Part shown: piece after piece, positions 1 through 10,839 of the stretch
Layout of the letters: the number at the start of each line of letters is the position of its first letter
How positions within the stretch are numbered: the stretch's first letter is position 1
NCBI GenBank assembly: GCA_004352715.1
Contig: SCFE01000064.1
Span: forward strand, 727,537 to 791,536
Direction of reading: 5' to 3'
Origin: Hofstenia miamia
Lineage: Eukaryota; Xenacoelomorpha; Acoela
Length of the DNA stretch: 64,000 nt
Notes under the pieces: model-generated
Told to the model about the DNA's origin: nothing
The model's input: the letters and a program-made list of their open reading frames with translations, nothing else
The model's database searches: none
Position numbers and translations under genes: made by a program

Positions 1-1190
1 GATAGAATTTTGTTGTAAGATATGTAATCAATTAATCACTGCAATTGTTCATTTCATTATTCAAATGAGTTTCATCCTATATTTCCCTGGGAATCTACTT
101 GAGACTTTAGCAGCCATCAGTGAAAGGATAGCAGTAGTATTGGGCAGAAGTAAGTGGAACATTTGACCTTTTGACCTTGATGGGCATGCCTGGCATGGCT
201 ATGATGTAAGTGTGTACTTTGGCCATCTGTCTATCACTTATATCATTGAATATATTCTGTTTTGTTGGCAAACAATTTAGTTTGCAGTCTATTGTTTAAA
301 ATGTAACCAATTTTTTTATACACATTAAATAAAAAATTTTCAAAAATAAATAAAAATACATGTTTTCACAGATGCATACTCTCACCATACAGAAAAAACA
401 AACATTTATAAATAATAAATTTATTTACAAAGAAAATATAAAATACACTACTAAATGACAAAGTTCATATAGTGAATATCATCTACAGTTCAATGAACAA
501 TGATAATATTTGTCAAACCTTTATGTTGGGATGGAAATGCTGTAGGAAACAAATGCAATATGTATTTGCATGTTATGAATTTCACACATTAGTATCTAAA
601 TTAATGTTTAATAAACAAGTCCAATGAGGTGATGTTCACAGTATAAGACACATGACAAATAAAAGCTTCAACAAATGCAATTAAAAATGTGCATTAACAA
701 ACAAATGACATTGTTATTTATGATAAAGTAATTAATTAATTTAACATTGGAGGATAAATTTACAGCAATTTGTTAAAATAACATTGATTATGTTCTTAAA
801 AGAAGTATCTATAAAACTTGACAAGAAATAATATTGCAAAAAGTGTTAAAAATCAAAGCAATGTTTGTGATTTAATTATAAAAATCTCACCAAAAAGTTT
901 GAAATCTTTCCGCATATTTCTTTCATCAATGTGAAATTCCATTATACTGGTTGTGTATATTCATACGTATACAAAGTTGTACTTCTTCAAAGACAAGTTC
1001 AACATTACATGGTTTTTATTTATTCCCAATTGTTCAAGTGTCAAAATGTATCCAATCATAAAGATTGTTATCTACCAATTTAACAATTAAATAAAACATT
1101 TTCAAATCATATAAAAATAGAATTTTTTCACAAGTTGGAAAACAATCTCAATAATTACTACAACATGTTTTCCCAATTTATAAACTTATG
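1..1190. other. AT-rich sequence, no gene seen
   Basis: No open frame of note, no recognisable transposon domain and no structured RNA was seen on either strand. The sequence is AT-rich with short A and T runs. Confidence 0.5.
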
Positions 1191-1193
1191 TAA

Positions 1194-1610
1194 ATGATAG
1201 AAACATTTTCCTTTCTCTTAATTTATATGGTCTTTGGCTTTTCCACATTTGTGACTTACATTTTTTTCCTGACATTTTCCCTTTTTTTGAGTTTACATGG
1301 TCTTTGGCTTTTACACATTTGTGACTTATGTTTTTTTCCAAAATTTTTTTTCTTAGTTTATATGGTCTTTGGCTTTTCCCCATTTGTGACTTACATTTTT
1401 TTCCCAACATAATTTTTTCTTTGAGTTTAAATGGTTTTTGGATTTTCTATGTTTGTGACTTACATTTTTTTCTGACATTTTTTCTTTCTTGAGTTTACAT
1501 GGTTTTTGCCTTTTCACACATTATTACTTGCTTTTGGCATATTTTTATTTTCTTTTTGTGTTTTTGCCTCTTCACACATTATTACTTGTGTTGGGCATAT
1601 TTTCTTTCCC
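1194..1610. repeat. AT-rich minisatellite, about six diverged units of 60-70 bp
   Basis: The phrase 'atggtctttggctttt' followed by 'catttgtgacttacattttt' recurs with starts near 1227, 1297, 1362, 1431 and 1499, and in a shortened form near 1559. Spacing is 60-70 bp and units differ by substitutions and small indels. Short open frames on both strands here (1186-1410 and 1194-1412) are by-products of the repeat, not genes. Confidence 0.75.
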
Positions 1611-1639
1611 TTTTGTTTGTGTTAAAATTAAGATTTCAT

Positions 1640-1835
1640 CTTTTCATCATTGAACAAAGTGAAAATTTCATGACAGTGTTAGTATAAACTTTCAAGAACA
1701 AGAAAGAAAAACATACATACACATAAACACAACTAATCTTTATTGTAAATTCAGATTTTATTTTTGTATTTTAAAGAATGAATGGTTTTGATAATATCGC
1801 ATATAAATATAAATTTTAAGACATTCTACAAATTA
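1640..1835. repeat. Diverged dispersed repeat, copy A (partner near 5020-5200)
   Basis: The stretch beginning 'cattgaacaaagtgaaaa' and running through 'acatacatacacataaa' to 'gaatggttttgataatatcgc' aligns in the same order with 5020-5200, with scattered substitutions and small indels. It is probably two copies of an old dispersed element. No coding capacity is seen in either. Confidence 0.5.
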
Positions 1836-1839
1836 ATTA

Positions 1840-2650
1840 TGGTTAAAGTACTTGCAGTCATACAATACTTTTTGAATTTTAAAAAAAAACCTTTATAAAT
1901 ACTGAGAAAAAAGTAAATATTTAAATACATTGAATACAATCAATGTTTAACAAAGATTTGCATTGTTTCACAGAAAGTACATGTTTTTAAAAAATGATAT
2001 ATTTATTAGTTTTTACATAATAATAAAATATTTACTTTTCCAAATAATATTAAATGTTTATGAGATGTCAACTAAAAGAACAATATCTCACAACAAATAA
2101 ATACCTCGGTTTGACAAAGTGCATTAACGTATAAATGATTATGTTTATTTGCTTTCAAAATAAAAAATTGTATGCATTTCCAAATGCTCATGAGATGCAG
2201 AATTCTGAGAAAATTAGACAATAACACACATTTTGTATAAACCTTGAAAAAAAGGAATATGAAAATCATTGCTAACATTATTCCTAACTTGTGCATTTAT
2301 GGATTGATTTTCAAAGTGGAAGAGTTTCAAATTTTTAAGCTAAAAGCAAAAAGTTTTTAATGCTGCACACAGCTTTGCAATGATCAAAGTGTTAACATTC
2401 GCATTTTTATTCAGTCAATGAGTAATTTTTGATACTTGCAAAGGAATACATAATGCCATTTCAAAAACGAATCAATTAAATGTCATGAAACTCGCGAAAC
2501 ATTTTTTAATTGGTAAAAGACTAACATATTTTCATAAAAATACATTTACCAAAAATTATTAAATTTATTGATTTTATAAACACATACCCGTACACAGGTT
2601 GCAAAATAGCATTGAACGCTCAGAAATTGAAAAATGATTATGGTTATTAA
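1840..2650. other. No gene seen
   Basis: AT-rich sequence between the dispersed repeat and the mariner element. Nothing recognisable was found on either strand. Confidence 0.4.
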
Positions 2651-2654
2651 AGTA

Positions 2655-3936
2655 CGAGGGATGTTCAATATGTATGTAGAACGGAAGACTTAGAAATGAT
2701 GAAATAAGTTCTAATCATGCATGCATGCTTATCTACGTAAATGATACTCACAGCCTGAAAATTGATCATTTTGCTTTGTCCTTTCAAGTAAAAGAAGACT
2801 CCAAAGTCATTGAATCATTATAGAAATGGATTCGTCACTGATGGAGTAGAGTAGTGATAAAATTCCTTGTCAAAGAAGGTTCTTCTGCTAGAGAAATCAC
2901 AGATCGGTTGGCCAAGGTGTACCACCAAGATGCTCCTAAGTATTCCACAGTCGCCAAATGGGCCGCAGAGTTCAAGCGGGGCTGCCAATCCCTGGAAGAC
3001 GACCCAAGGTCCGGTCGACCTTTGGAAGTGACGACCCCGGAGGTCATCCGGCGTGTGGAAGACCTTGTCATGGCTGATCGTCATTTAAAGGTAAAAGAAG
3101 TTGACACTGAAGTTGGCATTTCTGAAGGGAACGTTTCAATATTCTTCACAAGCATCTTCATCTCTCCAAAGTGTCTGCCAGATGGGTGCCTCAAAATCTT
3201 CAAATGCAAGATCGACAGCAGAGGATGCAGCTCAGTTCACAACTTCTCAAGCTCTACAGGAGAAACCCAGAAGACTTCCACTTGCGACTTGTGACTGGAG
3301 ACGAGACCTGAGTACACCACTGGGACCATGAGAGCAAGATCGTCTCCATGCAGTGGAAACACAGTTACTCGCCTCCTCCAAGGAAGTTTTGGACCCAGTC
3401 CTCTGCAGGCTAGGTGATGGCATCAGTCTTCTGGGAATCGAAAGGTCTCCTGCTAATCGACTACTTGCCCAGAAGGTCTACCATTACTGGTGCCTATTAC
3501 TCGGATCTGATAGTTAAGTTGCGCCAGCCATTCAAGGCGAGGAATGCTGACTCGTGGTATTCTCCTTCTTCATGACAATGCGCCAGTGCACAAGAGCCGC
3601 GTGGCACAAGCCACAATCAATCAGATGGGCTTCGAACAGTTGGCTCACCCACCCTACAGTCCGGATCTGGCCCCAAGCGACTTCCACCTGTTTCATGCCA
3701 TGAAGTCTGACCTTCGTGCAAATCGTTTTGGTGACGATGAGGAGCTGATATCCGCCGTGAATCAGTGGTTCAATTCCCAGTCACAAGACTTCTTCCATGC
3801 TGGAATTGCGGCACTTGAGCATCGGTGGTCCAGGTGCATTGAAGTTAGCGGAGACTATATTGAAAAGTATTTATGGTTTTCTTTTTATGAAATACATTTT
3901 TGTATGCAGTTCTACGAACTTTTTGATCGCCCCTCG
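2655..3936 (+). mobile_element. Full-length but inactive mariner transposon (DD34D), TIRs and TA target duplication present
   Basis: Both ends match as inverted repeats of about 30 bp. The left begins CGAGGGATGTTCAATA and ends ...GTAGAAC. The right end read in reverse begins CGAGGGGCGATCAAAA and also reaches GTAGAAC. A TA dinucleotide flanks each end (2653-2654 and 3937-3938), as expected for Tc1/mariner insertion. The interior is a transposase relic in broken frames, described separately. The GC content is clearly higher than the surrounding DNA, consistent with a horizontally acquired element. Length (1282 bp) is normal for mariner. Confidence 0.93.
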
Positions 3937-3939
3937 TAA
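2854..3939 (+). pseudogene. Mariner transposase relic, frameshifted and with stop codons
   Basis: The N-terminal part (2854-3120) holds the helix-turn-helix DNA-binding region, including 'KYSTVAKWAAEFKRG' and 'DDPRSGRP', which are standard mariner landmarks. Reading then shifts frame near 3100-3130. The first catalytic Asp lies in 'VTGDET' near 3287-3307 and is followed by TGA (3308-3310) where the family normally has Trp. The C-terminal frame (3544-3939) is open and carries 'LLHDNAPVHKS' and 'YSPDLAPSDFHLF'. Its two catalytic Asp codons at 3574 and 3679 are separated by 34 residues, which defines the DD34D class. The enzyme would cut and paste the element at TA sites. With at least one frameshift and several stops, this copy cannot make active protein. 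Confidence 0.9.
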
Positions 3940-4217
3940 TTCTACATGATATATAACTTAAAGTGAAAAGTGAAATTTAAACACACGTATATTACTTGAA
4001 ACAATTAATCTAATTAATATATACTTGTAATTGCTCATGAGATTATAAAAACACAAGAGCAATCGTTAAATGATTTAAACTACATTTTGTACATTAGGTA
4101 TTAAAACAACTTAGGAACATTTTCTAAATATGAGATACCGTGATATATTTATAAATATAGAAATAAATAACATAAATTACAATTATCAGAAACGGATAAA
4201 ATGAAATAAATACTTCT

Positions 4218-4607
4218 TCAAGCAGTTTTCTCATTGTATTCAAATGTAAAATGTATATCTCGCATTATGCAATTAGGAAAACCGGATTTTAACTCAATTT
4301 CCCTATTAAATGTTTTAAAATCATATAGAGACTGAGAATTTTTAAAACTAAATCTGACCTTGTTAGAGTTTCTAAGGCCTAGCATTGGAGAGAATGCCAA
4401 TATATTTTTGATTTCCAAGTATTTTTCCGCTATTTGAGAGTCTAAAATATGTATATTTATTACTAGACTTAGCTCCAGTTTTTGATGTATTGCTTCGGGT
4501 TTTAGTACATCTGACACATTTTTTGTTATGGTTTCACTAGTACATGTTTTAACACATTTGACAAATATTCGTTTTGCATAACGTTTTGACTTTGCATACC
4601 CTTCCAC
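4218..4607 (-). CDS. Unrecognised open frame or possible exon, 129 residues
   Basis: A 129-codon open frame on the minus strand is long for DNA this AT-rich. Upstream there is an in-frame TAG that also forms a plausible 3' splice site ('caattag' then AAACGTAAAG), so this could be a terminal exon beginning near 4613 with basic residues 'KRKVEGYAKSKRYAKR'. The rest has no signal peptide, membrane span or catalytic motif that I recognise. It lies between the mariner and an AT-rich repeat, so it could equally be part of an unidentified transposon. Function unknown. Confidence 0.3.
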   Translation of the reverse strand: MEGYAKSKRYAKRIFVKCVKTCTSETITKNVSDVLKPEAIHQKLELSLVINIHILDSQIAEKYLEIKNILAFSPMLGLRNSNKVRFSFKNSQSLYDFKTFNREIELKSGFPNCIMRDIHFTFEYNEKTA

Positions 4608-5019
4608 TTTACGTTTCTAATTGCATAGATCTTGAAATAATATTCCAAAAAAACGCTAATAACCAAAATATGTGAAAGAAAAAATTGACCTTAGATTTTG
4701 TAATGTTTTAAGTTTTGTTTTTTGGATTTATTTTCTCTACGATGCTTTCAGATTGATGAGTGATCAGAAATAATTCTTCTTTAAAAAATTGATTTTCAAC
4801 AAGTTTAATAAAAATTTTTGTTAGCAAACATATTAAACGTGTACAAAAATTACGAAATGTTTATATTAATTTGTAATCACATGAAACAAAGTTAGTAATA
4901 TTAACTTATTAAAATGCAAAAAATAGCTTACATTGTTGAATAAATTCAACCGTCACCTTTTGAATCGTTGTAAAAGCTGAATAATATGCTAAAATGAAGA
5001 TATCTTTACGTCATAGGCA

Positions 5020-5230
5020 TTGAACAAAATGCAAACTTCATAACAGTATTAGTATACACTTTCAAAATGAGAAAGAAGACGTACATACACTTAAATTCTA
5101 CTATTCTTTATTGTATATTCAATTTTTTCCCATATTTTGAAGCATTAATGGTTTTGTTTTTATATGTTTTATTTAATATCGCTCGTAAATACCCATTTTA
5201 AGGCCTTTTACAAATTACTTTATGTAGTTG
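5020..5230. repeat. Diverged dispersed repeat, copy B (partner near 1640-1835)
   Basis: Aligns in order with 1640-1835, including 'gcattgaacaaaatgcaaa', 'cagtattagtatacacttt' and 'catacacttaaattctac'. This copy is also caught in the gap-flanking duplication that starts at 5068. Confidence 0.5.
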
Positions 5231-5545
5231 AAAGATAAGCTTTACTATTTGCGTAAAAGACTACACAATATATAGAATACACATCAATAAATACCNNNNN
5301 NNNNNNNNNNNNNNNNCTGAGAAAGAAGACGTACATACACTTAAATTCTACTATTCTTTATTGTATATTCAATTTTTTTCCATATTTTGAAGCATTAATG
5401 GTTTTGTTTTTATATGTTTTATTTAATATCGCACGTAAATACCCATTTTAAGGCCTTTTACAAATTACTTTATGTAGTTGAAAGATAAGCTTTACTATTT
5501 GCGTAAAAGACTACACAATATATAGAATACACATCAATAAATACC
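5068..5545. repeat. Near-identical flanks on both sides of a 21-N gap, likely false duplication
   Basis: The sequence 5068-5295 recurs at 5318-5545 at an offset of 250 bp, with only a couple of differences over about 228 bp. The two copies are separated by exactly 21 N (5296-5316). A copy that runs up to the gap and restarts immediately after it is the usual trace of two overlapping contigs that were not merged. Confidence 0.8.
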
Positions 5546-5975
5546 GATTGACACAAACATACTAGTACTAGTGTACATAACAATTCTTTAACAATAAATA
5601 CATGATTATTTCAATATACTAGTTTTTCCAACGGTGGAAAACTACACACGTACACTCTAAAATTATTCATACTTTGGCTATGTAATTTCAACAAAAAGCG
5701 TTGACATACAATTATTACAAATTGATTGACAGGTGCTAATTGATTAGTCATAACGCTCGTTAAATTAATAAATAATGAGGGGTGTGGCTAAAAGAGGTAA
5801 ATATTCATTCGTTTATCTGGAGAAGCCTTTTTTCTCAATTAAGATTTAATATGAATTTTGCGTTCCATTTTTGTTGAGTTAAATGAAATGTTCCCACATG
5901 TGATTAGCATTGCAATTGTAATGAGCTATTCTTAAAGCCCATTTCTACATTCCGGATTATTGGTATTAAAAATAN

Positions 5976-6091
5976 TAAGATCTATAATTGTGAAATGCAT
6001 TTTTAGGGTCTATTTTCTCAATATTTTCAAAAATTTTCGCGGGGAATAGCAATGATGTCCCCCCCGTCAGAAAATCCTGGGTACACCCCTG
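5976..6091. mobile_element. Partial hAT-like MITE, 3' half
   Basis: Shares 'tgaaatgcattttt', 'agggtctattttctcaat' and the terminal 'gggtacacccctg' with the complete copy at 25704-25910 (opposite orientation) and with the array at 15951-16971. The left half is missing at a single N (5975). Confidence 0.7.
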
Positions 6092-6109
6092 GGCCCGTCA
6101 TTTAGGTAG

Positions 6110-7335
6110 GCCTTGGCACACAGCACAACCGGTTGTGTAAAATCCTATTGGTTAGATTATGAATTTACCTATATTCTTGAAAAATTTGAGCATTAGTATA
6201 GTTTTAATGAATTTATTGTACAATTATTTTTATTAACTTAGAATTATTTGTATTCTATAGTTTTAAAAAGAGTTTAAATATATTTTACTTTTGGCAGAGA
6301 TGAACATGTACAGAAGATGTCATCCTAAACCCAGTCCACTTAATTATTGCCAATTCAGTCAATTAAGCCCATTTTAAGATGTTTGCCAAAGAATATCTGT
6401 AATTCTTTAGTTTCAATTGCAAATTTCAGAAGAAATTTTGTTTTGTTCTGTAGTTTATAATATGCAAAAAATTGCTTTGAATTGTAATAAATAGATTTAT
6501 TATCAACGCAAACCGATGCCAGACTACAAAGTACGTTGTTGCATACATAGATATGTGCACACTAAATACAAACTATGCGATTTCCAAAATATTTACAATT
6601 CAGCATTATTTACAAAATCTCTATTTACAAATTTACAATATTCAAAGGAAAGTTCTTACACAGGAACCTGTAAACAACATAAAAGGCTAATAGAATATGT
6701 GATAAATGAATTATAGGGAATAACCTTATAATAGTTAACATCAAAACAGCAATTACAACTAGGAAAAAAATAGATGAAAAACTTAAAACAACTTAGTTTT
6801 TCATTAGCATAATTGTTAGTAAAATTTTGCCAAAATCGTCTTCACAGAGACCAATATCTGTCTTTAAATGACTATAGTTTGCCATAGAAACAGTCCGATT
6901 ATAATAGATATAATTGAGTCTTATAAGAGTTTATGATACTAATGTTAAATTTCAAATTGTAAATGATACTCTTCAACACATTGCTTACAAATTACATTGC
7001 TTTCACTGGATTTGGGTTGGTTTTCCAATACCTCGGCCTTAGCGCGGGTCTTATTTCACCTCTAGCTTAGATAATCATTGGGTTTGATTTTCACTGAGAT
7101 GATGACCTTGGGCTTGCTCGGGCTTTATTAAACTAAATCTAGATGGAATGAGTGGGTTTCTATTTTCTGACTAACTTACGTTTTTATCTAGCATGTGGGA
7201 TAAACATTGTATTTCTAATTATTCTTTTATATCTTACTAAAAATTTGAGCCAACCCGGGTCAGCATAAATGGCTTCATTAAAAATATCGAAGCACGACAA
7301 ATAATAATTAATTATTTTTTTATTTATCCGTATAT
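6110..7335. other. No gene seen
   Basis: AT-rich sequence with one short open frame (6516-6716, +) that shows no recognisable features. No RNA or transposon landmark was found. Confidence 0.4.
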
Positions 7336-7341
7336 TTTCAA

Positions 7342-7550
7342 GATAGATCATGGAGTTCTGCTATTATACATGGAGGCGAAGCGCTTCCCGGAGAAGGCTA
7401 TTGTTGTATTGCGTGCAGAAAATTTGTGCTGCACAAAATCTGATCGACGAAAGATGACAGGCAATTAAATTAATTTAATGGCCTTCTTCGGGAAGGAGGT
7501 AAATGCCGCTTCGTCCCCATGTATAATACCAGAAATCCATGGATAGATTG
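7342..7550. mobile_element. Fold-back MITE with long inverted arms
   Basis: The left arm (from 7342, containing 'ctattatacatggaggcgaa') and the right arm read in reverse (from 7550, containing 'gtattatacatggggacgaa') match over about 60 bp with small indels. The unpaired centre is about 90 bp. No coding capacity. This is the structure of a non-autonomous fold-back element. Outside it, 'acccgggtcagc' near 7255 and its inverse near 7640 suggest that it may be nested in another decayed inverted-repeat element. Confidence 0.7.
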
Positions 7551-8230
7551 TCAGCATTTTGCGGTTTTTTTGTGGTAATTGTTGTAAGAAGAAAAGTCAT
7601 GCAACAACTAACTTGGTCACTGGACAATGTGGACTAAGCTGACCCGGTGAGGTCGTAGGCCTTATTTATTCTGTTTTTGTTTAGTAATAAAATTATTTTT
7701 ACTCGTTTTTTGCATTGTGTTTTCAAACATTGAATTTTCAAAAACTATAATCATATAATACTATGCACAAAATTTTGTTTACGTTAGTGGTGTGCCATAA
7801 TCTTTATACTATATCCCAAGCCCAGCTCGGCACATTGTAATCGGTAAAAATCAGGATCGACATGGCCTGTCATATCCAAAGCCATTACAACAAAAAATAT
7901 TTGTAAATAAAAAAACATATAATTGAAAACATAAAAGGAGATTTAATGTTCTAAATATCCATGTAAAAGAAATAATGAATGTTTCTTTCTAGGCCCGTTG
8001 TGCTGAAATTTATAGTTTGTTTTCTTAAAAAAACATCTTCTTTAATTCATTCACATAATGTGGTATGAAATTCTTACGTGTTTACACGAGCTCACTCGTA
8101 CACTATAGCTATGACTCGTACACAATGGAGTCGAACCCCTTTAAAATCAGAACTGCTTGAAGTTTGAAATTTTTTTGATGTGAGATTGGGTAAAGAATTG
8201 GACATGATAAACCTTACACCGCTTTGGAAT

Positions 8231-8286
8231 TGGGTTAGGGTTAGAGTTTTCATTAGGGTTAGGGTTAGGGTTTGGGTTAGGGTTAT
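8231..8286 (+). repeat. Interstitial telomere-like (TTAGGG) run
   Basis: About eight TTAGGG-type units, some degenerate (for example 'gtttgggttagggtta'). Similar mini-runs occur near 23981 and 62222. Such short interstitial runs are common and do not indicate a chromosome end. Confidence 0.8.
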
Positions 8287-8294
8287 TTTTATGA

Positions 8295-9530
8295 TTTCTT
8301 GAAAGAATTCAAGCACTCATAACTCAGAGGGCATCACAGGGTAGGAAATGTCTCCTATCTCGATCACTGTCCCATTAATGCGAACCTTTCTTAATCAATT
8401 TCTTCAAAGCCGATGCTTTTAGCGTTGATACCTCTGACCCCACTGGTTTGGGAGGTCGAGCTACATACAAGGAACCAGTTAAATTTAAATTTCAGCCTTC
8501 CTTCGACGTGCTCTAAATCTTGAAATTAGCTAAATGCTAGGTAATGACGTGCATTTAAACGTTTTTTAAAAAATTGAAATTTTCCACAAAAAATAGTCCA
8601 TCTTTTCGAATACTTCTGCCACGGGAAAATACTTTAGCTTAAATTTCGACAGTACGTTCAAACACTTTCACCATGGTTCACAATTACAAAAATTTCCTAA
8701 TAGGCTTGGAGAGAATTCTTTGAAAATATGTAAAAGGACACCATGTTGTCTTAGATTTAATTTCCCAAAAAAATTTTGAAAATCTGAAAAAGCAACACCA
8801 TAGTCATTATCTCTGACTTTGCGAAGAACAATTCTTAATTTTCTATGAGCAGTTTAACTGTGGAAAGGAATGTATGGGGTTAGCTGATACAAAGGGACTC
8901 AAAAATCATGATTATCTAAACCTAATTATGGGGAATTCTTTAATTATTGTAAGAAATCGGAATTTTCATCATAAAATAATTTGTATTTTCAAATACCTCC
9001 GGTACTGCCATTTTGTACAATTTTTCATCATTTCATGTTTCAAAACTTGGGAAAAACAGCTTGTCTTTTAGGAATGTCCCTACTTAATGCCCTACTTAAT
9101 GTGATGATTACAAAATTCTTGTTTTGAAAAATTATTTATCATATTATTTTTGGAAAAACATGTTCAACATTTATTTGTCATTGATTACTTTCAGTAGGCT
9201 AGTCACTAGATTTTACCTCGTTAAAAAAGGAATAATTGAAGCATTCTTACTTACTGTAAGCATTGATATATGAAATTGTAGCAAATTATTGTTGTGAAAT
9301 CTCATTTGTGAATTACTAACATAAAAATCTGGAAGTTTATTTTGAAAATTTCAGTAATTTGCATCTTGAAAACATCATATGTAACCCCTTAAGTTTTCAA
9401 AAAAACAGGGGCGCTTAAATCCCCACCCCCAGGCTTGACGCCACGGCTCGTACCCGTATATAATAGTACAAGTAAAATATTGGCTGGTTAATAACAGCCT
9501 GTTACTTGTGAAATAATGTTTCAAGTAGAA
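8295..9530. other. No gene seen
   Basis: Contains one short open frame (8874-9071, +) with no recognised features. Nothing supports a gene. Confidence 0.4.
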
Positions 9531-9537
9531 CTGTTAA

Positions 9538-9687
9538 AGGAGTGCTATACTGACGATTTTTGTCCAAGTTTTTGCCAGTATTTTCGTGTCCCACACGGCG
9601 GATTTTTATCCAAACTTGTCAGGATTTTTGTTTAAGGAAAAATGTGGGCAAAGGTTTGGACAAAAATCGTTAGTGTAACACCTCTAG
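9538..9687. mobile_element. Short MITE with about 30-bp terminal inverted repeats
   Basis: The left end contains 'gacgatttttgtccaa' and the right end read in reverse contains 'aacgatttttgtccaa'. Matching extends outward through 'agg-gtgctatact' versus 'agaggtgttacact'. The element is about 150 bp with no coding capacity. TA or TTA occurs at both borders, so a TA-targeting family is possible, but the exact target duplication is not clear. Confidence 0.7.
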
Positions 9688-9723
9688 TTATCCAATTATA
9701 TATATATATATATATATACGAAT

Positions 9724-10088
9724 CAGGCCTGCACTCGTGGTGGACGCAGGGGGATGGCATCCCCCCATTTTTTTTTTAAAAATTTAGGGGGCGTGAGGGA
9801 ACGCAGCAGGGTCAGACTGGCCACTGTGCCAGATTTTATAGAAACCAATAATTTTGTAAAGATACAGAAACATGTCATAGAAATGTCTACATAGACAAAA
9901 TAATTATATCATCTTTAGCATCGACATTTGTTAATTAGCATGTACGAGTGAAAGAATTATGCCAAATTTTAAATCTGTAGTATTTGATAAGAAGTATATT
10001 TGAAAGAATCACATGTAGTTTGTAGTTTTGAAAAAATTTTGTGTTAAAAATCTCGTCCCCCACTTTTCTCATAAGCAGTGCAGCCCTG
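9724..10088. mobile_element. hAT-like MITE with degenerate 8-bp target duplication
   Basis: The left end CAGGCCTGCACT and the right end read in reverse (CAGGGCTGCACT) form a short TIR. Flanking 8-mers 'atacgaat' and 'cttcgaat' agree at six of eight positions. CAG-type ends with an 8-bp duplication are typical of hAT elements. No coding capacity was seen in the 365 bp. Confidence 0.6.
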
Positions 10089-10189
10089 CTTCGAATAATC
10101 TTAAAATTGGATAATATAATATTTACTCATTCAATTTCAAAATTCAAATGGTCGTGACTGACAATAATAATTTGCAGCGTGCAAAGCTA

Positions 10190-10245
10190 TAAGCAGCCAA
10201 TAGGAATCAAACACATTTACGTCAAATATTTGGTGTCTGGTAGCT
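10190..10245 (+). promoter_or_regulatory. Candidate proximal promoter: CCAAT box plus CRE-like site
   Basis: 'cagccaatagg' is a good NF-Y type CCAAT box. About 20 bp downstream 'tttacgtcaaat' contains TGACGTAA on the minus strand, a CREB/ATF-like site. They lie about 200-230 bp ahead of the ATG at 10426, a normal position for a TATA-less metazoan promoter. This is inference from motifs only. Confidence 0.4.
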
Positions 10246-10425
10246 TGAAATTAAACCGATTTATTTAGTGGAATAACACATTACTGGGATATACGCATTA
10301 TCAGACATTCAAAGTGCAAAGATGATCTTACAGAAATTTGCGTAATGCTCCACTGGATAACGGAAACCGCGTTTTACAACGTTAATTTAGAAAAAAATTT
10401 TATGACAGTCACGCATTGTTAGCTA

Positions 10426-10836
10426 ATGAACGCCATTAACAAACTCCTAAAAAATGTCCAGGCCGCAGAAAACTTTGATTATATACCTCCCAGAAATAAG
10501 GATTGTTCAGCAAATATACCAGTGGATATATATCTTTCTGCAGTTAAATCGAAGCGAAAGCAACGACCCAAATCTTGCGACTGCAACTTTGTGGATGTAC
10601 AACTCACTCCAAGACTTTCACAGTCATTGTCAACGATATCTCTACCCGAGATTGTGGAATGCGAAGAGATTGAGGAAAAGTTGGACTCCCCTGTGTTTGA
10701 TTCAATGATGTGTGATAATGATAGTGTACGCAGTGCTGCACGTATTAGATCGCAATCAGTTTCCGTCTTCCACCAGAATTCACAGCGGGCGCCGGTATTT
10801 GTGCCAAACATACGAATTGAAGAAATCGACAATTGA
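10426..10836 (+). CDS. Single-exon gene of unknown function, 136 residues
   Basis: An intact 136-codon frame with ATG start and TGA stop, in a stretch of visibly higher GC and more balanced codon use than the flanks, suggests a real gene. The product has no signal peptide, membrane segment or zinc motif. A basic patch 'KSKRKQRPK' (about residues 41-50) could act as a nuclear localisation signal. It is followed by an acidic/serine-rich middle ('EIVECEEIEEKLDS') and an 'RIRSQSVS' stretch that looks like a kinase or 14-3-3 type site. The C-terminus ends 'FVPNIRIEEIDN'. I do not recognise the family; a small nuclear regulatory protein is one guess. A CCAAT/CRE-like promoter lies upstream. No close AATAAA was found downstream, so a further 3' exon or a long UTR is possible. 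Confidence 0.55.
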   Translation: MNAINKLLKNVQAAENFDYIPPRNKDCSANIPVDIYLSAVKSKRKQRPKSCDCNFVDVQLTPRLSQSLSTISLPEIVECEEIEEKLDSPVFDSMMCDNDSVRSAARIRSQSVSVFHQNSQRAPVFVPNIRIEEIDN

Positions 10837-10839
10837 ATC

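Noticed and set aside
1194-1687. Plus-strand hydrophobic frames as membrane proteins
   Set aside because: Phe/Leu-rich only because of T-rich minisatellite units.
2818-3084. Minus-strand frames opposite the mariner transposase
   Set aside because: Shadows of the transposase frame on the plus strand.
8100-8150. tRNA or tRNA-derived SINE: minus-strand GGTTCGACTCC resembles a B box
   Set aside because: No T-arm pairing, no A box at the right distance and no cloverleaf.
8092-8316. Minus-strand frame with a 'TLTLTLTL' run
   Set aside because: Translation of the telomere-like repeat.
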